64,000 nt of DNA, from the NCBI GenBank assembly GCA_037954665.1, contig JBBMOL010000038.1, positions 868,001 to 932,000 on the forward strand, in the 5' to 3' direction. The stretch's first letter is position 1. Each line of letters starts with the position of its first letter. The notes beneath the pieces are model-generated. The model saw only the letters and a program-made list of their open reading frames with translations. It had not been told where the DNA came from and did not search any database. The translations under genes and the position numbers were made by a program. This document shows, in pieces, positions 22,863 through 34,940 of this stretch. This DNA is from Laguncularia racemosa. Its lineage: Eukaryota; Streptophyta; Magnoliopsida; Myrtales; Combretaceae.

Positions 22863-24576
22863 CTATATAAGTAATACTAGTTACTCAAGTATGTTAGATT
22901 TTAAGCAAAGCAAGCAAAATTAACGAATATGCAAAGAAAGCCAAAAGACAGAATTTAGAATATTAGGTTCGAGAATTATAATGGTAACCCCTTATGAGTT
23001 AGTCCATTCTTCTAATTCCTCATCAGGATTTGGGCATTTGCACTTGTCATTCCCCTATTTGAAAGAACAAAAATTGTACAAGCTTCAAGTTTACGAGCTT
23101 TATTCTATTTTGCCTCATGCAAGTAAGAACTACATAGATTTATAGAATTCCCCAAACCTCTCTTAAAATATTCTAAGTTAAAGAGATCAAATCAATGAAG
23201 GAAAAACAGATAAAATCCTTTCAAAACTTTTCTCAAACAGAACTACACTTCTAATGAACAGTAGTAAGTAAGAGGGTATTAACATAAATTAGTGAGTGTT
23301 CGTTACGTTGTTCGTGTTTCTTTGTGTTCATGTTTCTTATTTAATATCTCTGTTATTGTAATTGCTCTTCTTCAAACATCTTAAATATGTTGGTCTTAAA
23401 AAAATCAAGAAAATATCTGTCATCCGTGATTACAATTTGATGCCATTGTGATGTAGTTGAACTAGTCTTTTTGAATTTGAATTTGATCTTTCAAATATCT
23501 TGATACTGTTGTAGATTTCCAGACTAAAAATCCTATCGACTCTTTTTAATAAAATATCTCTAAATTTCTAGAGTTGAAATAGCCCATATTGATATTCTCT
23601 TTAAAAATCTTATAATATCTTGCTGAAATTTCCATTTAAATCCTCGTAATCAATTTCATTCTCATCTTTAAGGATTTTTATGGAATCGGTGATTTGGATA
23701 TCTTCTGGATAAGTTTCTTAGACATCCTCCGAATAATTCTTTCAATTAAATTTTTGTAATAGATGATCAAAATACATATAACTCGTGGAATTAGAATTTG
23801 GCCTGCAATAATGGTTTTGCAGCATTTGATAAGAATCTTTTTCCTTACTGGGAAATCTTATGTGATGCTAAACTTCTATATCTACAATTAAAACATATAT
23901 ATATAAAACATGAAATCATAATTTTATTTCAGATCCATTCTTACATTGAGCGCGGAAGAGAAAAAGAAATCGGAATCTGCTTTCGGTCCTTAACTTTTCT
24001 ACTTGTAGTTGACCCATACTATAAAGGTTCGGTCCTATTTTCTTTTTCTTTTGTAAGGCCATCACTGCTAAATTCGTAATAATATACCAGAGGGCCATAA
24101 CGTGGCCCTTAACTGCTAGGTTTCTTAATTTTCGGCCTAGGGTACCAAGATTTGATGGATAAGACCGTGAAGTTAGTTTTATAATTTATACTTCTCTTCA
24201 AATCCGACGTAGGCCCAAGACCTAATACAGCCTAAAAACCTGGTCGGGCGAAATGGGTTTGCGTCACCACCCAACACCAATGTTGTTTTATTTTGTATTG
24301 TGGTAACACTAAACAAAATCCACTATTTTATTTTCCCTTGACAAACCCTACACACGGGTAATTTGAATGAAATAATGCCTATGTTTATTATTTCAGTTCC
24401 CTGAGTGTCCTGTTGTGATTAGTGAGATGCTATTGAAATAGCTAAGTAATAACAAAGCGTATGCATTTTTTCAAAGTCTTAATAAATTCGTAAACTTTTT
24501 GAATTTCAAATATGATTCAAAACCATATTAAAATCTTACATTTTCTTATCTATTTGCACTAGTAAATTTTTTCATG
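22863..24576. other. No gene seen
   Basis: AT-rich spacer. 23980-24120 has ggtccttaactttt and gggccataacgtggccctta, typical of short transposon ends, but I could not pair them. Confidence 0.4.
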
Positions 24577-24581
24577 GTATA
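24577..24581. repeat. Target-site duplication GTATA, left copy
   Basis: GTATA directly before TGTCGAG at 24582, repeated at 39210-39214 directly after the terminal CA of the other LTR. Confidence 0.92.
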
Positions 24582-26647
24582 TGTCGAGTCTAATTTCTGA
24601 ATTCCCATTCCTAACCCGATCTAAACTAAACCCTGTGCTCATTTAATCTAGATCCTCGACTTGAGTTAGGAATTTCGTTTGATTTTTGGAGTCGCCACCC
24701 AACTGTTGTTGGGAACAAGTGAATTAAGACTAAAGGAGCGGATTAGTCTTAATTTGGACTACTAGTATCGTTATTTCCTCTTCTCGTTTTTGTGAGAAGA
24801 GAAAAAGGGAAAACCAGAGTTTCTAAGTCCGAAGGCTAACCTATTAAAACCTATACGGTTACCACCTAATATCCTAAAATTGTTCATCTTTAGAAATGTG
24901 TTTCATTGTGTTTCTGTTAATTTTTGTTATGTCTTTGAATTCATTTCAGAAAAAAGGATTTTTCATTTATCTTATGAGTTGACCCGAATGGGTGCCTACG
25001 TACCTGCTACTCAGGATCAAACAAGCCGTAGTTCGCTTTTCTGAAAATCTTTAGTGCATTGGTGAATTTTAATTTTGAAATTTCTTTCGATTTATGTTCT
25101 TACCATTTTTGGGATTTTTCCTAAAAAACTCTAGCTTGATTTCATTTTGAAAATGATTTTTGTAGGGAGAACATCAATTTTGATTTATTTGATGAAAATG
25201 ATTTTTCTAAGCGCTAAAACTTATTTATTTATCTTTTTATGATTTTTTAATGATTTTTTTGTTATTTTTGTGATTTCTGAGAATTTTGGGGATTTTTGTG
25301 GTTTTTGTTGATTTTCGTGATTTTTTGGGAATTTTTATGATTTTTGGGAATTTTTTTGGTTTATTATCTATCCTATTTGACATCTAAAATTTTATGATTT
25401 ATTTTCCTAATTTTTTATTATTTTTCTATATTATTTTATTATTATTATTTTTCTTTTTTTATTTATCTATTTATTATTTTTTATTATTTTTCTACATTAT
25501 TAAATTCTAGAAAAATCTAATTTCTACATTTTCCTATTTATTAAAAATAACACATAAATAAATAAATAACTAAATAACAAATAATAAATTAATTAATTCA
25601 GAATAAATAAATAAACAAAATTAATTAAATAAAAAAAATCTGAAAAATCCGACTTACCTGGATCTGGGTCGGTGTGCAGGTTGGGTCAGTCGGGTTGAAT
25701 CGAGTCGGGTCGGTCGGACACGGCGGCGGGGTTGGCTTGTTCACGGCGTTCCGGTGGTCCTTTGCGGCTGGTGAAGTGTCGAATCCTAGCTTCTTGAGGG
25801 TGTTGAATCCGATGGTGGTGGCGGTTTACTCCCAGCACGTCTCCTTGCGGTGGCTCAACTCCAATCGGCGGTCGCAACTTTGGGTTTCCTCCGATCTACA
25901 CTCTTTTCTCTCTCTCTCGCAATTCTGATCAGTGTTCTTGCTTCCTCATCTCCTCTTCTATTTATAGGCGCTTGAAACCGAGCTGGATAAGCTCGGATTT
26001 CCTCCGATTGAAGCTGATCGGATTTTCGGTTGAAAAACCAACTCCGATTCGTGCCCATCCAACGATTTGTTGCGATTTGATTTTAATTAGATAATGTTTA
26101 TCTTATTTTGTTGGAGATCTGTTGGATTTGTGCAAAAAAAAAAAAATCGAATTAAAACGGCCGAAATACGAATTTTTCTTCGCTGGCGATCTCGGGCTCG
26201 AGGTAGGAGACGATCACGCGCCCGGCGTGTGCGTTTCTTCCAGCCAATCAGATGCTACCACGTGTCCTGGATAAGTCAAAAAATTGCAAAATGCGGAAAC
26301 TGCTTCCTCCGCGATTCGAACGTCTGACCGAGCCCCCCCGCGCGTGCGCCTAGCCATGGTCCCGACCAGCTGGGCTAGCCCACTTTTGCGATTTTATTTA
26401 TTTCGCAAATTGCATATATGCAATGCAATTTTTCTATTTTTTTGTATTTTTTGAAATTTCAAAAATTTGTAAAAATTGTTTATTATTCATTATTGCTATT
26501 TCCAAAATCATTTTTCAAAATTGAAGTGTTTTCCTATTTATTTTTATTTTTTGAACATTTTTATTATTTTATGCTAAATTAGGAAAAATTGAAAATTGAT
26601 TATTATTGAAAATTATTGACTCCTAGGGCAAAAATGGGGTGTTTACA
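24582..26647 (-). repeat. 3' LTR of the Tat/Ogre-like element
   Basis: 2,066 bp, TG...CA, near-identical to 37130-39209. It differs by scattered substitutions and small indels, for example a 6-bp shorter stretch near 25130. A TATA-like ctatttatag (minus: CTATAAATAG) is at 25958-25967. Confidence 0.93.
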
Positions 26648-26660
26648 GCTGCCCCTCTTT
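26648..26660 (-). other. Polypurine tract of the Tat/Ogre-like element
   Basis: On the minus strand AAAGAGGGGCAGC stands directly against the LTR start TGTAAACACC; it would prime plus-strand DNA synthesis. Confidence 0.85.
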
Positions 26661-27049
26661 GTGGTAAAGTTTGAAAAACTTAACTACAAAGACAAACAAA
26701 AGACACCATTTTTGACCTCTTGAATTAGGTTTTAGTAGGAAAATGCCCCAAGAGCTGATAAGCCTACGGTTGAAGATATTCCTAACAATTCAAGGTAATG
26801 TTCCCTCTCCAAAAAGTGCTTTATGGGCTAACTAATTGGCGACATGACACATCTCAAGCATCGAGTAGGAATGTATGAGAAATGATGATAGGAAGAGTCT
26901 TATCAGACTTGCAACCTTGGAAAGAAAATTTACTTAGAAAGCGCCCTTATGAGCTGGCTACCTGTCGATAGAAGCGTCTTGTTAGATTAGCAACTGTTTG
27001 GGAAGGATGTTTCCGAAAAGTGCCCCAAGAGCTGACTAATCGGGAGAAT

Positions 27050-27745
27050 CTAGGAAAGTGCCCATATTGGGCTGACTAACCTTAAAATAGATTTTAGGAA
27101 AGTGCCCATCTTGGGCTGACTAACCTGTGGTAGTGTCTCAAAAGGTGCCCTTATGAGCTGACCCTGAGAACGGATTTTTAGGAAAGTGCCCATATTGAGC
27201 TGACTAACCTTTGATAAAATTCTTAGGAAAGTGCCCATCTTGGGCTGACTAACCTTAGATAGAACTGTCTCAAAAGGTGCCCTTATGAGCTGACCTGAGA
27301 ACAGGTTTTTTTTCGGGAAAGTGCCCATATTGGGCTGACTAACCCTTGGATTGATTTTTAGGAAAGTGCCCCAAGAGCTGACTAACCTAAAAATAGAACT
27401 GTCTCAAAAGGTGCCCTTATGAGCTGACCTTGAGAACAGGTTTTTTCGGGAAAGTGCCCATATTGGGCTGACTAACCCTAGGATTGATTTTTAGGAAAGT
27501 GCCCCAAGAGCTGACTAACCTAAAATAGAACTGTCTCAAAAGGTGCCCTTATGAGCTGACCCTGAGAACAGGTTTTTTCGGGAAAGTGCCCATATTGGGC
27601 TGACTAACCCTGGGATTGATTTTTAGGAAAGTGCCCTAAGAGCTGACTAACCTAAAATAGAACTGTCTCAAAAGGTGCCCTCATGAGCTGACCCTGAGAA
27701 CAGGTTTTTTCGGGAAAGTGCCCATATTGGGCTGACTAACCCTAT
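27050..27745 (-). repeat. 132-bp tandem repeats in the 3' UTR
   Basis: At least five units; the word cgggaaagtgcccatat begins at 27314, 27447, 27579 and 27711 (spacing 133, 132, 132). Each unit is built of about three related sub-units of the form GTGCCC, 8-10 nt, GAGCTGACTAACC. Looser single sub-units continue leftwards to about 26750 and rightwards to 27800. Open frames across it are only a by-product of the repeat. Tandem arrays just before the polypurine tract are known from Tat/Ogre elements and have been proposed as seeds of satellite DNA. Confidence 0.92.
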
Positions 27746-28288
27746 TAAAGGAAATGTCTAAACACGTGCTTCATTATGAGCTGACTCATCTGGTACTCTT
27801 GAACATGCTTCTTACTAAGCTAGATGATGTGATGCCTTTCATGATGTGATGATAGTTACCTATTTTAATATGCTTGCCAGTTTATCTCGGATAGCAACCA
27901 AACAACTGAACCTTCGTGTTGGTTTGCTCCTGCTTCTTTTCTTCTTATCTTGACACTGGATTGAAAATCTTGATGTGCCTCTTTTCTTTATGCACAAAGC
28001 TCTTTCGACGGTAATGTTATCCTAATAATGCGCTCAGTTTTAATGCTTAGGAGTAGACAAAATTATATCACAAATTACATTAAGATTCATTATCATTTTA
28101 GTGTTTATCTTTCATTGACAAAGTGGTGGGTAATGTGTTTAGGTGTATTTATTGTGATGAGAATTGATTGGGATTGTTGACCATTCAGGGATATTAGCTT
28201 TGCTTGTAGAAAAGTAAAAACTCGACTCAACGAACTTTGTATCGAATATTGGCTTTCATAAACATTGGCAAAATTTCAATTCCCTTGC
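27746..28288 (-). other. Unique part of the 3' UTR
   Basis: Lies between the integrase stop and the repeat array; no frame or motif recognised. Confidence 0.6.
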
Positions 28289-29488
28289 CTAAGGATAGTA
28301 CATCTTTACAGCATCTGTGTTGACGGGGTCTCTCAATTCTGGACCATCCATCTGAGTTAATATTAGAGCACCACCTGACAGAACCTTTTTCACCACATAC
28401 GGGCCTTCATAATTTGGAGTGAATTTTCCTCTGGAGTCTTGAGCGTTCGGGAGAACTTTTCTTAGTACTAGATCGCCCTCTTTGAAGTACCGAGGTCTCA
28501 TCTTCTTGTTAAATGCTCGGGCTATTCTCTGTTGGTAACACTGACCATGACATAACGCGGTAAGTCTTCTTTCATCAATCAGATTCGGCTGATCAAGCCT
28601 TTTCTTTACCCAATCCGATTCTGTTAATTGAGTTTCTGACAAGATTCTGAATGATGGTATCTCGACTTCCACTGATAGCACTGCTTCTGTACCATATACC
28701 AATGAGTAAGGGGTAGCTCCCGTAGATGTTCTTATTGAAGTCCTATAAGCCATGAGAGCAAATGGTAACATTTCGTGCCAATCTTTGTAAGTTGTTGTCA
28801 TTTTCTCGATGATTTTCTTGATATTTTTGTTAGCTGCTTCTACTACCCCATTCATTTGAGGTCGGTAGGGGGTTGAATTTCTGTGGTTTATGTGGAATTG
28901 TTGACATAAACCTGTCATCGATTTATTGTTAAGATTGGTACCATTGTCGGTGATGATCGGCTCAGGAACTCCATATCGGGCTATTATGTCCCTTTTTAAG
29001 AAGCGGACTATTACCCCTTTTGTGACATTGGTATATGATGACGCTTCTACCCATTTGGTGAAGTAATCAATCGCTACCAGTATAAATCTGTGGCCATTGG
29101 ATGCCGTTGGAGTGATTGGGCCGATTATGTCGATTCCCCACATGGAGAAAGGCCACGGTGCCGATAACAAATGTAGCTCATTGGGTGGAGCATTGATCCG
29201 GTTTGCGTATACTTGGCACAGATGGCAGTGCTTAACATACTTTATGCAATCCAACTCCATGGTTAACCAGTAATACCCTAACCTCATGATTTTTCAGGCC
29301 AACATGTAGCCGTTCATATGAGGTCCACATACCCCTTCATGTATTTCCTTCATGAGTTCGCATGCTTCATTTTTGTCCACACATCTCAATAGGGTGGTAT
29401 CATATGATCTCTTGTAGAGTATAGACCCACTTAATAAGAAATGACTTGCCAACCTTCTGAGCGTTCTTTGGTCATTCTTGCTAGCCAT
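28289..29488 (-). pseudogene. Integrase of the Tat/Ogre-like element
   Basis: Integrase inserts the new DNA copy into the host chromosome. The frame is continuous from 29488 to 28289 except for TGA at 29296-29294. The zinc-binding domain spans that stop: the histidine part (EIHEGVCGPHMNGY) is before it and CHLC (C21, C24 of the downstream 332-residue frame) after it. The catalytic D-D-E is intact as D53 (GIDIIGP), D114 (ITDNGT) and E150 (NGVVEAANK). The C-terminal part with FKEGDLVLRK and the ending MYYP is complete. Restoring the frame would need only one base difference (CGA versus TGA). Confidence 0.9.
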
Positions 29489-29506
29489 TTCAGGGTATTT
29501 ACCTTA

Positions 29507-30136
29507 TTAGAGGAAGGTCTTGATGTCGTGATACCGGGGCTTATCATCTTGTATCTTTTCAATTGTCAAACAATAAGCGGGCCGACTTTCGATGTCTATT
29601 TTCATCGGTTGAACTTCGGCTCCTCCTGTTATTTGAATCACGGACGCTAGTGTGGCTAGGGCATCTGCGAACTGATTCTGAATTCTCGGGATGTACGTGA
29701 AGGTGATTTCCTTAAACTCCTCAATCAGCTCTGTCAAGTGTTGATGGTACGGTACCAGTTTGGGGTCTTTAGTTTTGTATTCCCCTCTTGTTTGTAGTAT
29801 GATGAGCGACGAGTCCCCGTACACCTCTAATTCGCGGATTCCCATTTGGCAGGCCATCTTGAGGCCAAGAATACATGCTTCATATTCCGTGATATTATTG
29901 GTATAGGAAAATGTAAGTCTTGTCGCTGCAGGGAATTGAGTGCCGTCTGGGGATATCAATACTGCCCCAACCCCAAAACCGAATACATTGGCAGCCCCGT
30001 CGAAGAACAGTTTCCACCCACCATTCTGCTCTCTCCCAGAGTTTTCTACTGGCATATCTTCTACTGTTAATATGTTCTCGTCCGGAAATTGGACTTGTAT
30101 TTCTTGGGTATCTACCTCGACAGGGTATTCGGCCAA
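29507..30136 (-). pseudogene. Archaeal-type RNase H domain (aRNH)
   Basis: A second RNase H domain, downstream of the ordinary retroviral-type one. The 209-residue frame has the four acidic residues expected of RNase HI: D46 (FFDGAAN), E84 (ITEYEA), D108 (VYGDSS) and D158 (FADALA). The WKLFFDGA and TYIPRIQNQFADALA blocks match the plant Tat-lineage aRNH domain. The frame is in phase with the region before and after; it ends at two adjacent TAA codons (29509-29504), then continues into integrase. The first codon shown is TTG, so this is an internal piece of the polyprotein and not a separate gene. Confidence 0.88.
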
Positions 30137-30139
30137 CTG

Positions 30140-30517
30140 ATCGGCTAAGGCTTGCCCCTTTATCGAGTTTTAATTTACATACGTGATGTCAAACTCGGAT
30201 AGAAGCATCTGCCATTTAGAGATTCTACCCATCAATGCTGGCTTCTCTGCCAAGTATTTCAAGGGATCATGTCTTGTCAACAGCTCAATATGATAGTAAA
30301 GGGTGTATTGCCTTAGTCAATGCATGACCCAAATTAACGCACAACACGTCTTCTCCACCTCTGAGTACCTTTGTTCCCCATCTATGAACTTCTTGCTCAA
30401 ATAATATATGGGACGTTCTCTTCCCTCTTCATCTTTCTGCCCCAACACACATCCTATGGATTCGGGGAGTATGGTGAGGTATAAGAATAAGGGTTTTCCT
30501 TGTTTCGGGACTATCAA
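30140..30517 (-). pseudogene. Retroviral-type RNase H/connection domain, broken
   Basis: The frame 30517-30317 has PESIGCVLGQKDEEG and PIYYLSKKFIDGEQRYSEVEK, the ordinary gypsy RNase H start in Tat elements. It stops at TGA 30319-30317, continues in frame through YTLYYHIELL and ALMGRISKWQMLLSEFDI, and stops again at TAA 30172-30170. It is joined to RT through a one-base deletion in a C run near 30526. Confidence 0.85.
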
Positions 30518-31749
30518 GACCGGGGTTTTATAAGATAGTCTTTGATTGTCCTGAACGCTTCTTCACATTCGTCGTCCCATTCTATTGCGGCGTTCTTCTT
30601 CAACAGACGGAATAGCGGCCGGCATTTGTCGGTGAGTTGTGAGATAAACCGAGCTATATAATTTGGTCTCCCCAGTAAGCTTCTTACTTCTTTAGTGGAG
30701 CGTGGGGAAGGTAACTCTAATATGGACTTTACCTTGTCAGGGTCAATCTTAATGCCCTCCTGGCTGATGACGAACCCTAACAATTTCCCCGTTGTAACCC
30801 CGAAAGTAAATTTTTTTGGGTTTAACTTAAGCTGAAATTTCCTCAGTCGTTTAAACAATTTCCTCAGGATATCTATATGGCTTTCTCCTTCTTTGGATTT
30901 AGCTATCATGTCGTCGACGTATACCTCAACCTCACGATGCATCATGTCGTGAAGTATGTCGACCATGGCTCTCTGATACGTTGCCCCGACGTTTTTCAGA
31001 CTGAAGGGCATGACTTTGTAACAGAAAGTTCCCCATGTCGTGATGAAGGTTGTTTTGGTCTTGTCTTCCTCGGCCATTTTTATTTGATTGTATCCTGAGA
31101 AACCGTCCATAAATGAGAAGAGATGGTTTCCCGCGGTGTTATCCACTAGAACATCAATATGAGGTAGGGGAAAGTTATCCTTTGGCGTGGCTTGGTTTAA
31201 GTCCCGAAGGTCCACGCATACGCGCACTTTTCCGTTCTTTTTTATAACGGGGACTACATTTGCCACCCATTCTGGGTAGTCGGATACTTCGATGAACCCT
31301 ACTTCCAGTAATTTCTTGACTTCTTCTTTGATTTTTAGCAAGATGTCGGGCCTAAATCTTCTTAGTTTTTGGTTTTTAGGTTTGACATCTTCCCTTGTGG
31401 GAAGCCTGTGAACTACTATCGACTGGTCTAGCCCTGGCATGTCACCATATGACCAGGAAAACACATCTGCATATTCGATTAATAGCTCGGTTATTTCACA
31501 TTTTTGCTCGGCACTCAAACTGGTCCCGATTTTGAGGTTCTTAGGGTTTTCCATGCTTCCTAGATTTACTGTCTCCACAGGCTCGTCGATTGAGATTCCG
31601 CTTTGTTCATGTTTTAGCCAATTTTCTTGTATTATTTCGTGGTCTAAGATATCGTCTTCAACAACTGACCCAGCAGCGTTGGAAACGATATCAGCGTTTT
31701 TACGTTCTACTTGCGCGAAATATCCCTGATGTTCGATGGTGGGAGATCT
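30514..31749 (-). pseudogene. Reverse transcriptase of the Tat/Ogre-like element
   Basis: Copies element RNA into DNA. The open frame starts at 31824, but residues before 26 (R, codon 31749) read as intron and not as protein. Numbering from 31824: RT fingers VPVIKKNGKVRVCVDLRDLN at 192-210, first catalytic D240 in FSFMDGFSGY, VMPFSLKN at 271-278 (usual family form MPFGLKN, so G to S), and catalytic YVDD at 302-305. The C-terminal part ends in DYLIKP and is cut by a one-base deletion in a C run near 30526. The upstream residues RSPTIEHQ join in phase to gag-pro if 31863-31748 is spliced out. Confidence 0.9.
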
Positions 31750-31863
31750 GAGTGACATAAAAAATGAAATCATATATAATAATAAAAGAAACAAACTGTA
31801 ATGGAATTCGATAAATAGTCTCAATAAAATTTGTTCAATGATTTTTTCTACTATTGAGCTAAC
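31748..31863 (-). other. Candidate 116-nt intron between gag-pro and RT
   Basis: On the minus strand the donor AG|GTTAGC has its GT at 31863-31862 and the acceptor CACTCAG ends at 31748, preceded by a T-rich stretch with TTTTTTATGT. The gag-pro frame ends inside it at TAG 31853-31851. Removing 116 nt (not a multiple of 3) joins AG to A (codon AGA) and brings RT into phase. The position corresponds to the intron reported between protease and RT in Ogre elements. Splicing is inferred from sequence only. Confidence 0.65.
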
Positions 31864-34800
31864 CTAGCGCTATTGATAGGACAACAAAACCAGTTGTTCA
31901 GAGCTGGATGTTGGTTGGACATGCGGGAGATTGATTCCCCTTTGTTGTTGTCCTCTTTGTTTATTCGAAGCTCTTGAATGGTATTTTCCCTTCGGAAAGA
32001 TTGTTGGAGAGGTGGGATGCACATCTGGGTGTCAATCAGCTTCCCCTTCATTCTGCCTTTAACACCCCTTACTTGTGCTTCTTCCGCGGCCGTAGGAACA
32101 TAACCCAGTCCGAAGGTCCCGTGCTGCCCCTCTTTAAACTGATGGCCCTCCTTGCTGGTCATCATATTCACTTCGTTGAAAATCTGCAACCCCAGGTCTT
32201 CTGAACCTTCATCCCCGATGTAAGGTATGGCAGTTTCTTTGTATATGGCGTAATCCTGCTCGCCCAGTACTGTAACTATCTGCCCATTTGTGATGAATTT
32301 GACCTTTTGGTGGAGACTAGAGGGAATGGCACCAGCAACATGTATCCAGGGTCGTCCCAGGAGCAGGTTAAAAGACCTTGGGATGTCGAGGACCTGGAAG
32401 GAGATGTGGAATACTTGTGGACCGACTTCCACTGGTAGGTTCACTTCCCCCACAATGTCTCTCTTTGACCCGTCGAAGGCTCTAACCACTGTGGAGCTAG
32501 GTTTTATGTTGCTTGGATCGACCCCCAATAAGTCGAGTGTTGCCAATGGGCAGACGTTGAGGGATGATCCGTTGTCAATAAGTACTCGGGAGACGATGGT
32601 GTCATTGCACCGGACTACTATGAATAGTGGCTTGGTATGTTGGTCTCCCTCTTCTCCTAGCTCTTCTGGAGAGAAAGATATTTGATCCATGGTAAAGATA
32701 GAGTTTGCCACGTGACCCATCTTGTCTGTAGCAATACCCTCTGGGACTTGAATCTGTTTTAGCACTTTAAAGAGTGCTTCCCTGTGGGGCTCAGATGTGT
32801 TAAGAAGGCCCATGAGAGATATCTGCACCGGAACTTTATTCAGTTGTTCCATGATCTTGTATTCGCTGGTCTTTACCATCTTCGTAAATGCAGCAAGACC
32901 CTCTTCCTCTTCCTCTGTTTTCTCCGTATTGGGTTCTTCGGTCGGGCTCTTATACTTCGGATCATATAATCTCCTAGAGCGGGTGATGCCTCCCACTATA
33001 GGAGGTCGCTCTTGTTCGAGGGCCCGATAGTCGAATGGTGCAGCCTTGTAATTCTCTGCTGGTACGGGAACATTGAATACATACCTTTTCCTCGGGATTT
33101 GCACCTCGACTGATTGTCCCTCATAGCATCGTATAACCCGGGGCTTCTGAGAATTGATCATGTTGATGGTCTTTCCCTCTTCCTTTGCTAGATTGTCTTG
33201 CTTCTCAAATTCCGGCCCCCACCCACTAGGCGGCCCTTGTTCAGTCGGGGTGTAAGAATAGCTTACCAGGTATTGAAACTTCCCATGTGATTCTCCCAAA
33301 GTGCCAACCGTGGGGTCCCCGGATAACCATCTTCCTTTAATGTGTGCCTTTGGAGTCTCTCCCGAAGCGGGTTGCTCAGCCGGATTCTGTTTAAGGGCTT
33401 CTTTGGGAGCTGACTCTTCTGACGTGATCATGTTGATGGTAGGCCTGTGATTGGGCAACGGGTTGGTGTTGACATTGGGTGCTGGGGTGTTCACAAAATC
33501 CAATTGTATGATCCCTGCGTCAATCAAGTCTTGGATTTTGTGCCAGAGCCTCCAGCACCTATCTGTGGAGTGCCCCTCTTGACCCATGTGATAGTCACAC
33601 TTGAGGTTGGAGTCGAAGTTCTTGGGCCTGTATCGGTCGTTGGGGAGTTCGAAACTAATCAAGTTGTCTGCCCTCAACCGGGCGAAGACCTGACTGAGCG
33701 GTATGGGGATTGGAGTGAACTTCCTTGGGGGCCTGGTGGCCTGTGTATGACCCGTCGTAGGTTGCTGGGCTGGGGTATTAGTGGTTTGGAAAGTTACCCG
33801 AGTCCCAGGTTTTTCTGCCTTGCTGGAATGCACTGTACTGATTGTAGGCTCTTTAACTCTGTTTCCTCCTAAGGGCCTTTGGGTTGGTGTGACCCTAGGA
33901 GGTTCCATTGATTGGAGCCTGCCAGTGGTGATGGCTTTCTCGATCCTGCAACCTGCAGCCACTACTTCTGCAAAACTGGAAGAGGTCTGGCCTACCAAAT
34001 GTGAAAAGTAAGTTTTGTCCAAGGTATTGACAAATATGGATGTCAATTCCTTTTCAGATATCGGAGTGGCTACCCTGGTGGCTTGGGCCCTCCAGCGCTG
34101 AGCATATTCCTTGAACGGCTCAGTAAGTCTTTTTCGGAGACTCCCCAGATCGATTACAGATGGGGCAACTTCGATGTTAAACTTGTATTGATCATAAAAG
34201 GCCCGGGCTAGCTTTTCCCAGGTGTTGACAATGTTGAAGTCGAGGTAGGCATACCAGACCAATGCGAGGCCTGTGAGGCTGTCCTGGAAGGTCTGGAGCA
34301 TGAGTTGATCGTATTGAGCATACTTGCTCATTTTCCGGGCATATAGCCTGGTATGCATCTTGGGGCAGCCGGTCCCATCATACTTTTCAAAATCTGGGGT
34401 CTTGAACTTGTCAGGGTATGCCTCTTCCCTGTATGCTGGTAGGTTAGTGATTCCGGCCTGTTCAAAACCATCCGGGCCTTCAATAGTTTTCATCTTGTCA
34501 TTGAGCTGCTGGAAGAGTCGCTTCTCCATCTCCTTTTGTCTCTCTTCCATTTCCTTTTTCAGATCATCAGAGGTCGGCCCCTGGCTGACCTTCGGCTCAT
34601 ACTCGAAGGTTGGGTTAAGGTGGGAATTGATTTCTTCGTATTCCGGAGGCTGTCCCTCCACTGCTTTTCCCTTCCTGGCCCCTGAATACTCTTCTTGAGC
34701 CGGCTGGGTGTTGCGCAGGAGGCCGATGCTTTCAGTCAAGAGGTGAACCTAGGCAGCCAGCTGTTGGACCGTTTGCTCTAGGGATATGATCCTAGAGTCT

Positions 34801-34940
34801 GAGGCAGCTTCAGCGTTGGTTTTATGGCGGTTGTCACTGCTGTTGGCCTTTTTTGCTCTTGAGCGCGTAAGGACTGGGCTTCTGGGTAGGTTCGGTTGCT
34901 TGGAAGCTATTTTGATACCTGGACGTGCATTCTTTTTTTT
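31851..34940 (-). pseudogene. gag-protease of the Tat/Ogre-like element
   Basis: Encodes the capsid/nucleocapsid and the aspartic protease. The main open frame runs from 34739 (first codon TTG, not a true start) for 962 residues. Homologous coding continues upstream in phase (TRSRAK, SLEQTVQQLAA) across a TAG at 34751-34749, back to about 34935, where no ATG is found before a TAA at 34943-34941. The true start is therefore lost or lies in another frame beyond the A run. Capsid motifs include TPDFEKYDGTGCPKMH at 114-129 and FKEYAQRWRAQA at 209-220. A Tat-type CHHC knuckle has C381, H384, H390 and C395. The protease active site is D722-N-G-S-S, with LLLGRPWIH at 792-800. It ends with TAG at 31853-31851, inside the candidate intron. 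Confidence 0.88.

Noticed and set aside
14443..24576. tRNA, rRNA or organelle-DNA insertions
   Set aside because: I looked for TTCGA-loop and acceptor-stem patterns and organelle gene motifs by eye and found none; a tRNA scan was not possible.
25674..25928. Plus-strand frame of 84 residues, present again at 38252-38485
   Set aside because: It is shared only because both copies lie in the LTRs, runs antisense to the element and overlaps its leader; no domain recognised.
27050..27745. CRISPR-like array
   Set aside because: Repeats are contiguous tandem units without unique spacers, inside the 3' UTR of a plant retrotransposon.
29294..30517. Separate small genes for each frame between RT and integrase
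   Set aside because: All are in one phase and divided only by stop codons within conserved polyprotein; several begin with TTG, not ATG.
32290..32685. Plus-strand frame of 131 residues, and others at 33447-33872 and 34324-34698
   Set aside because: Shadows of the gag-protease frame on the opposite strand.
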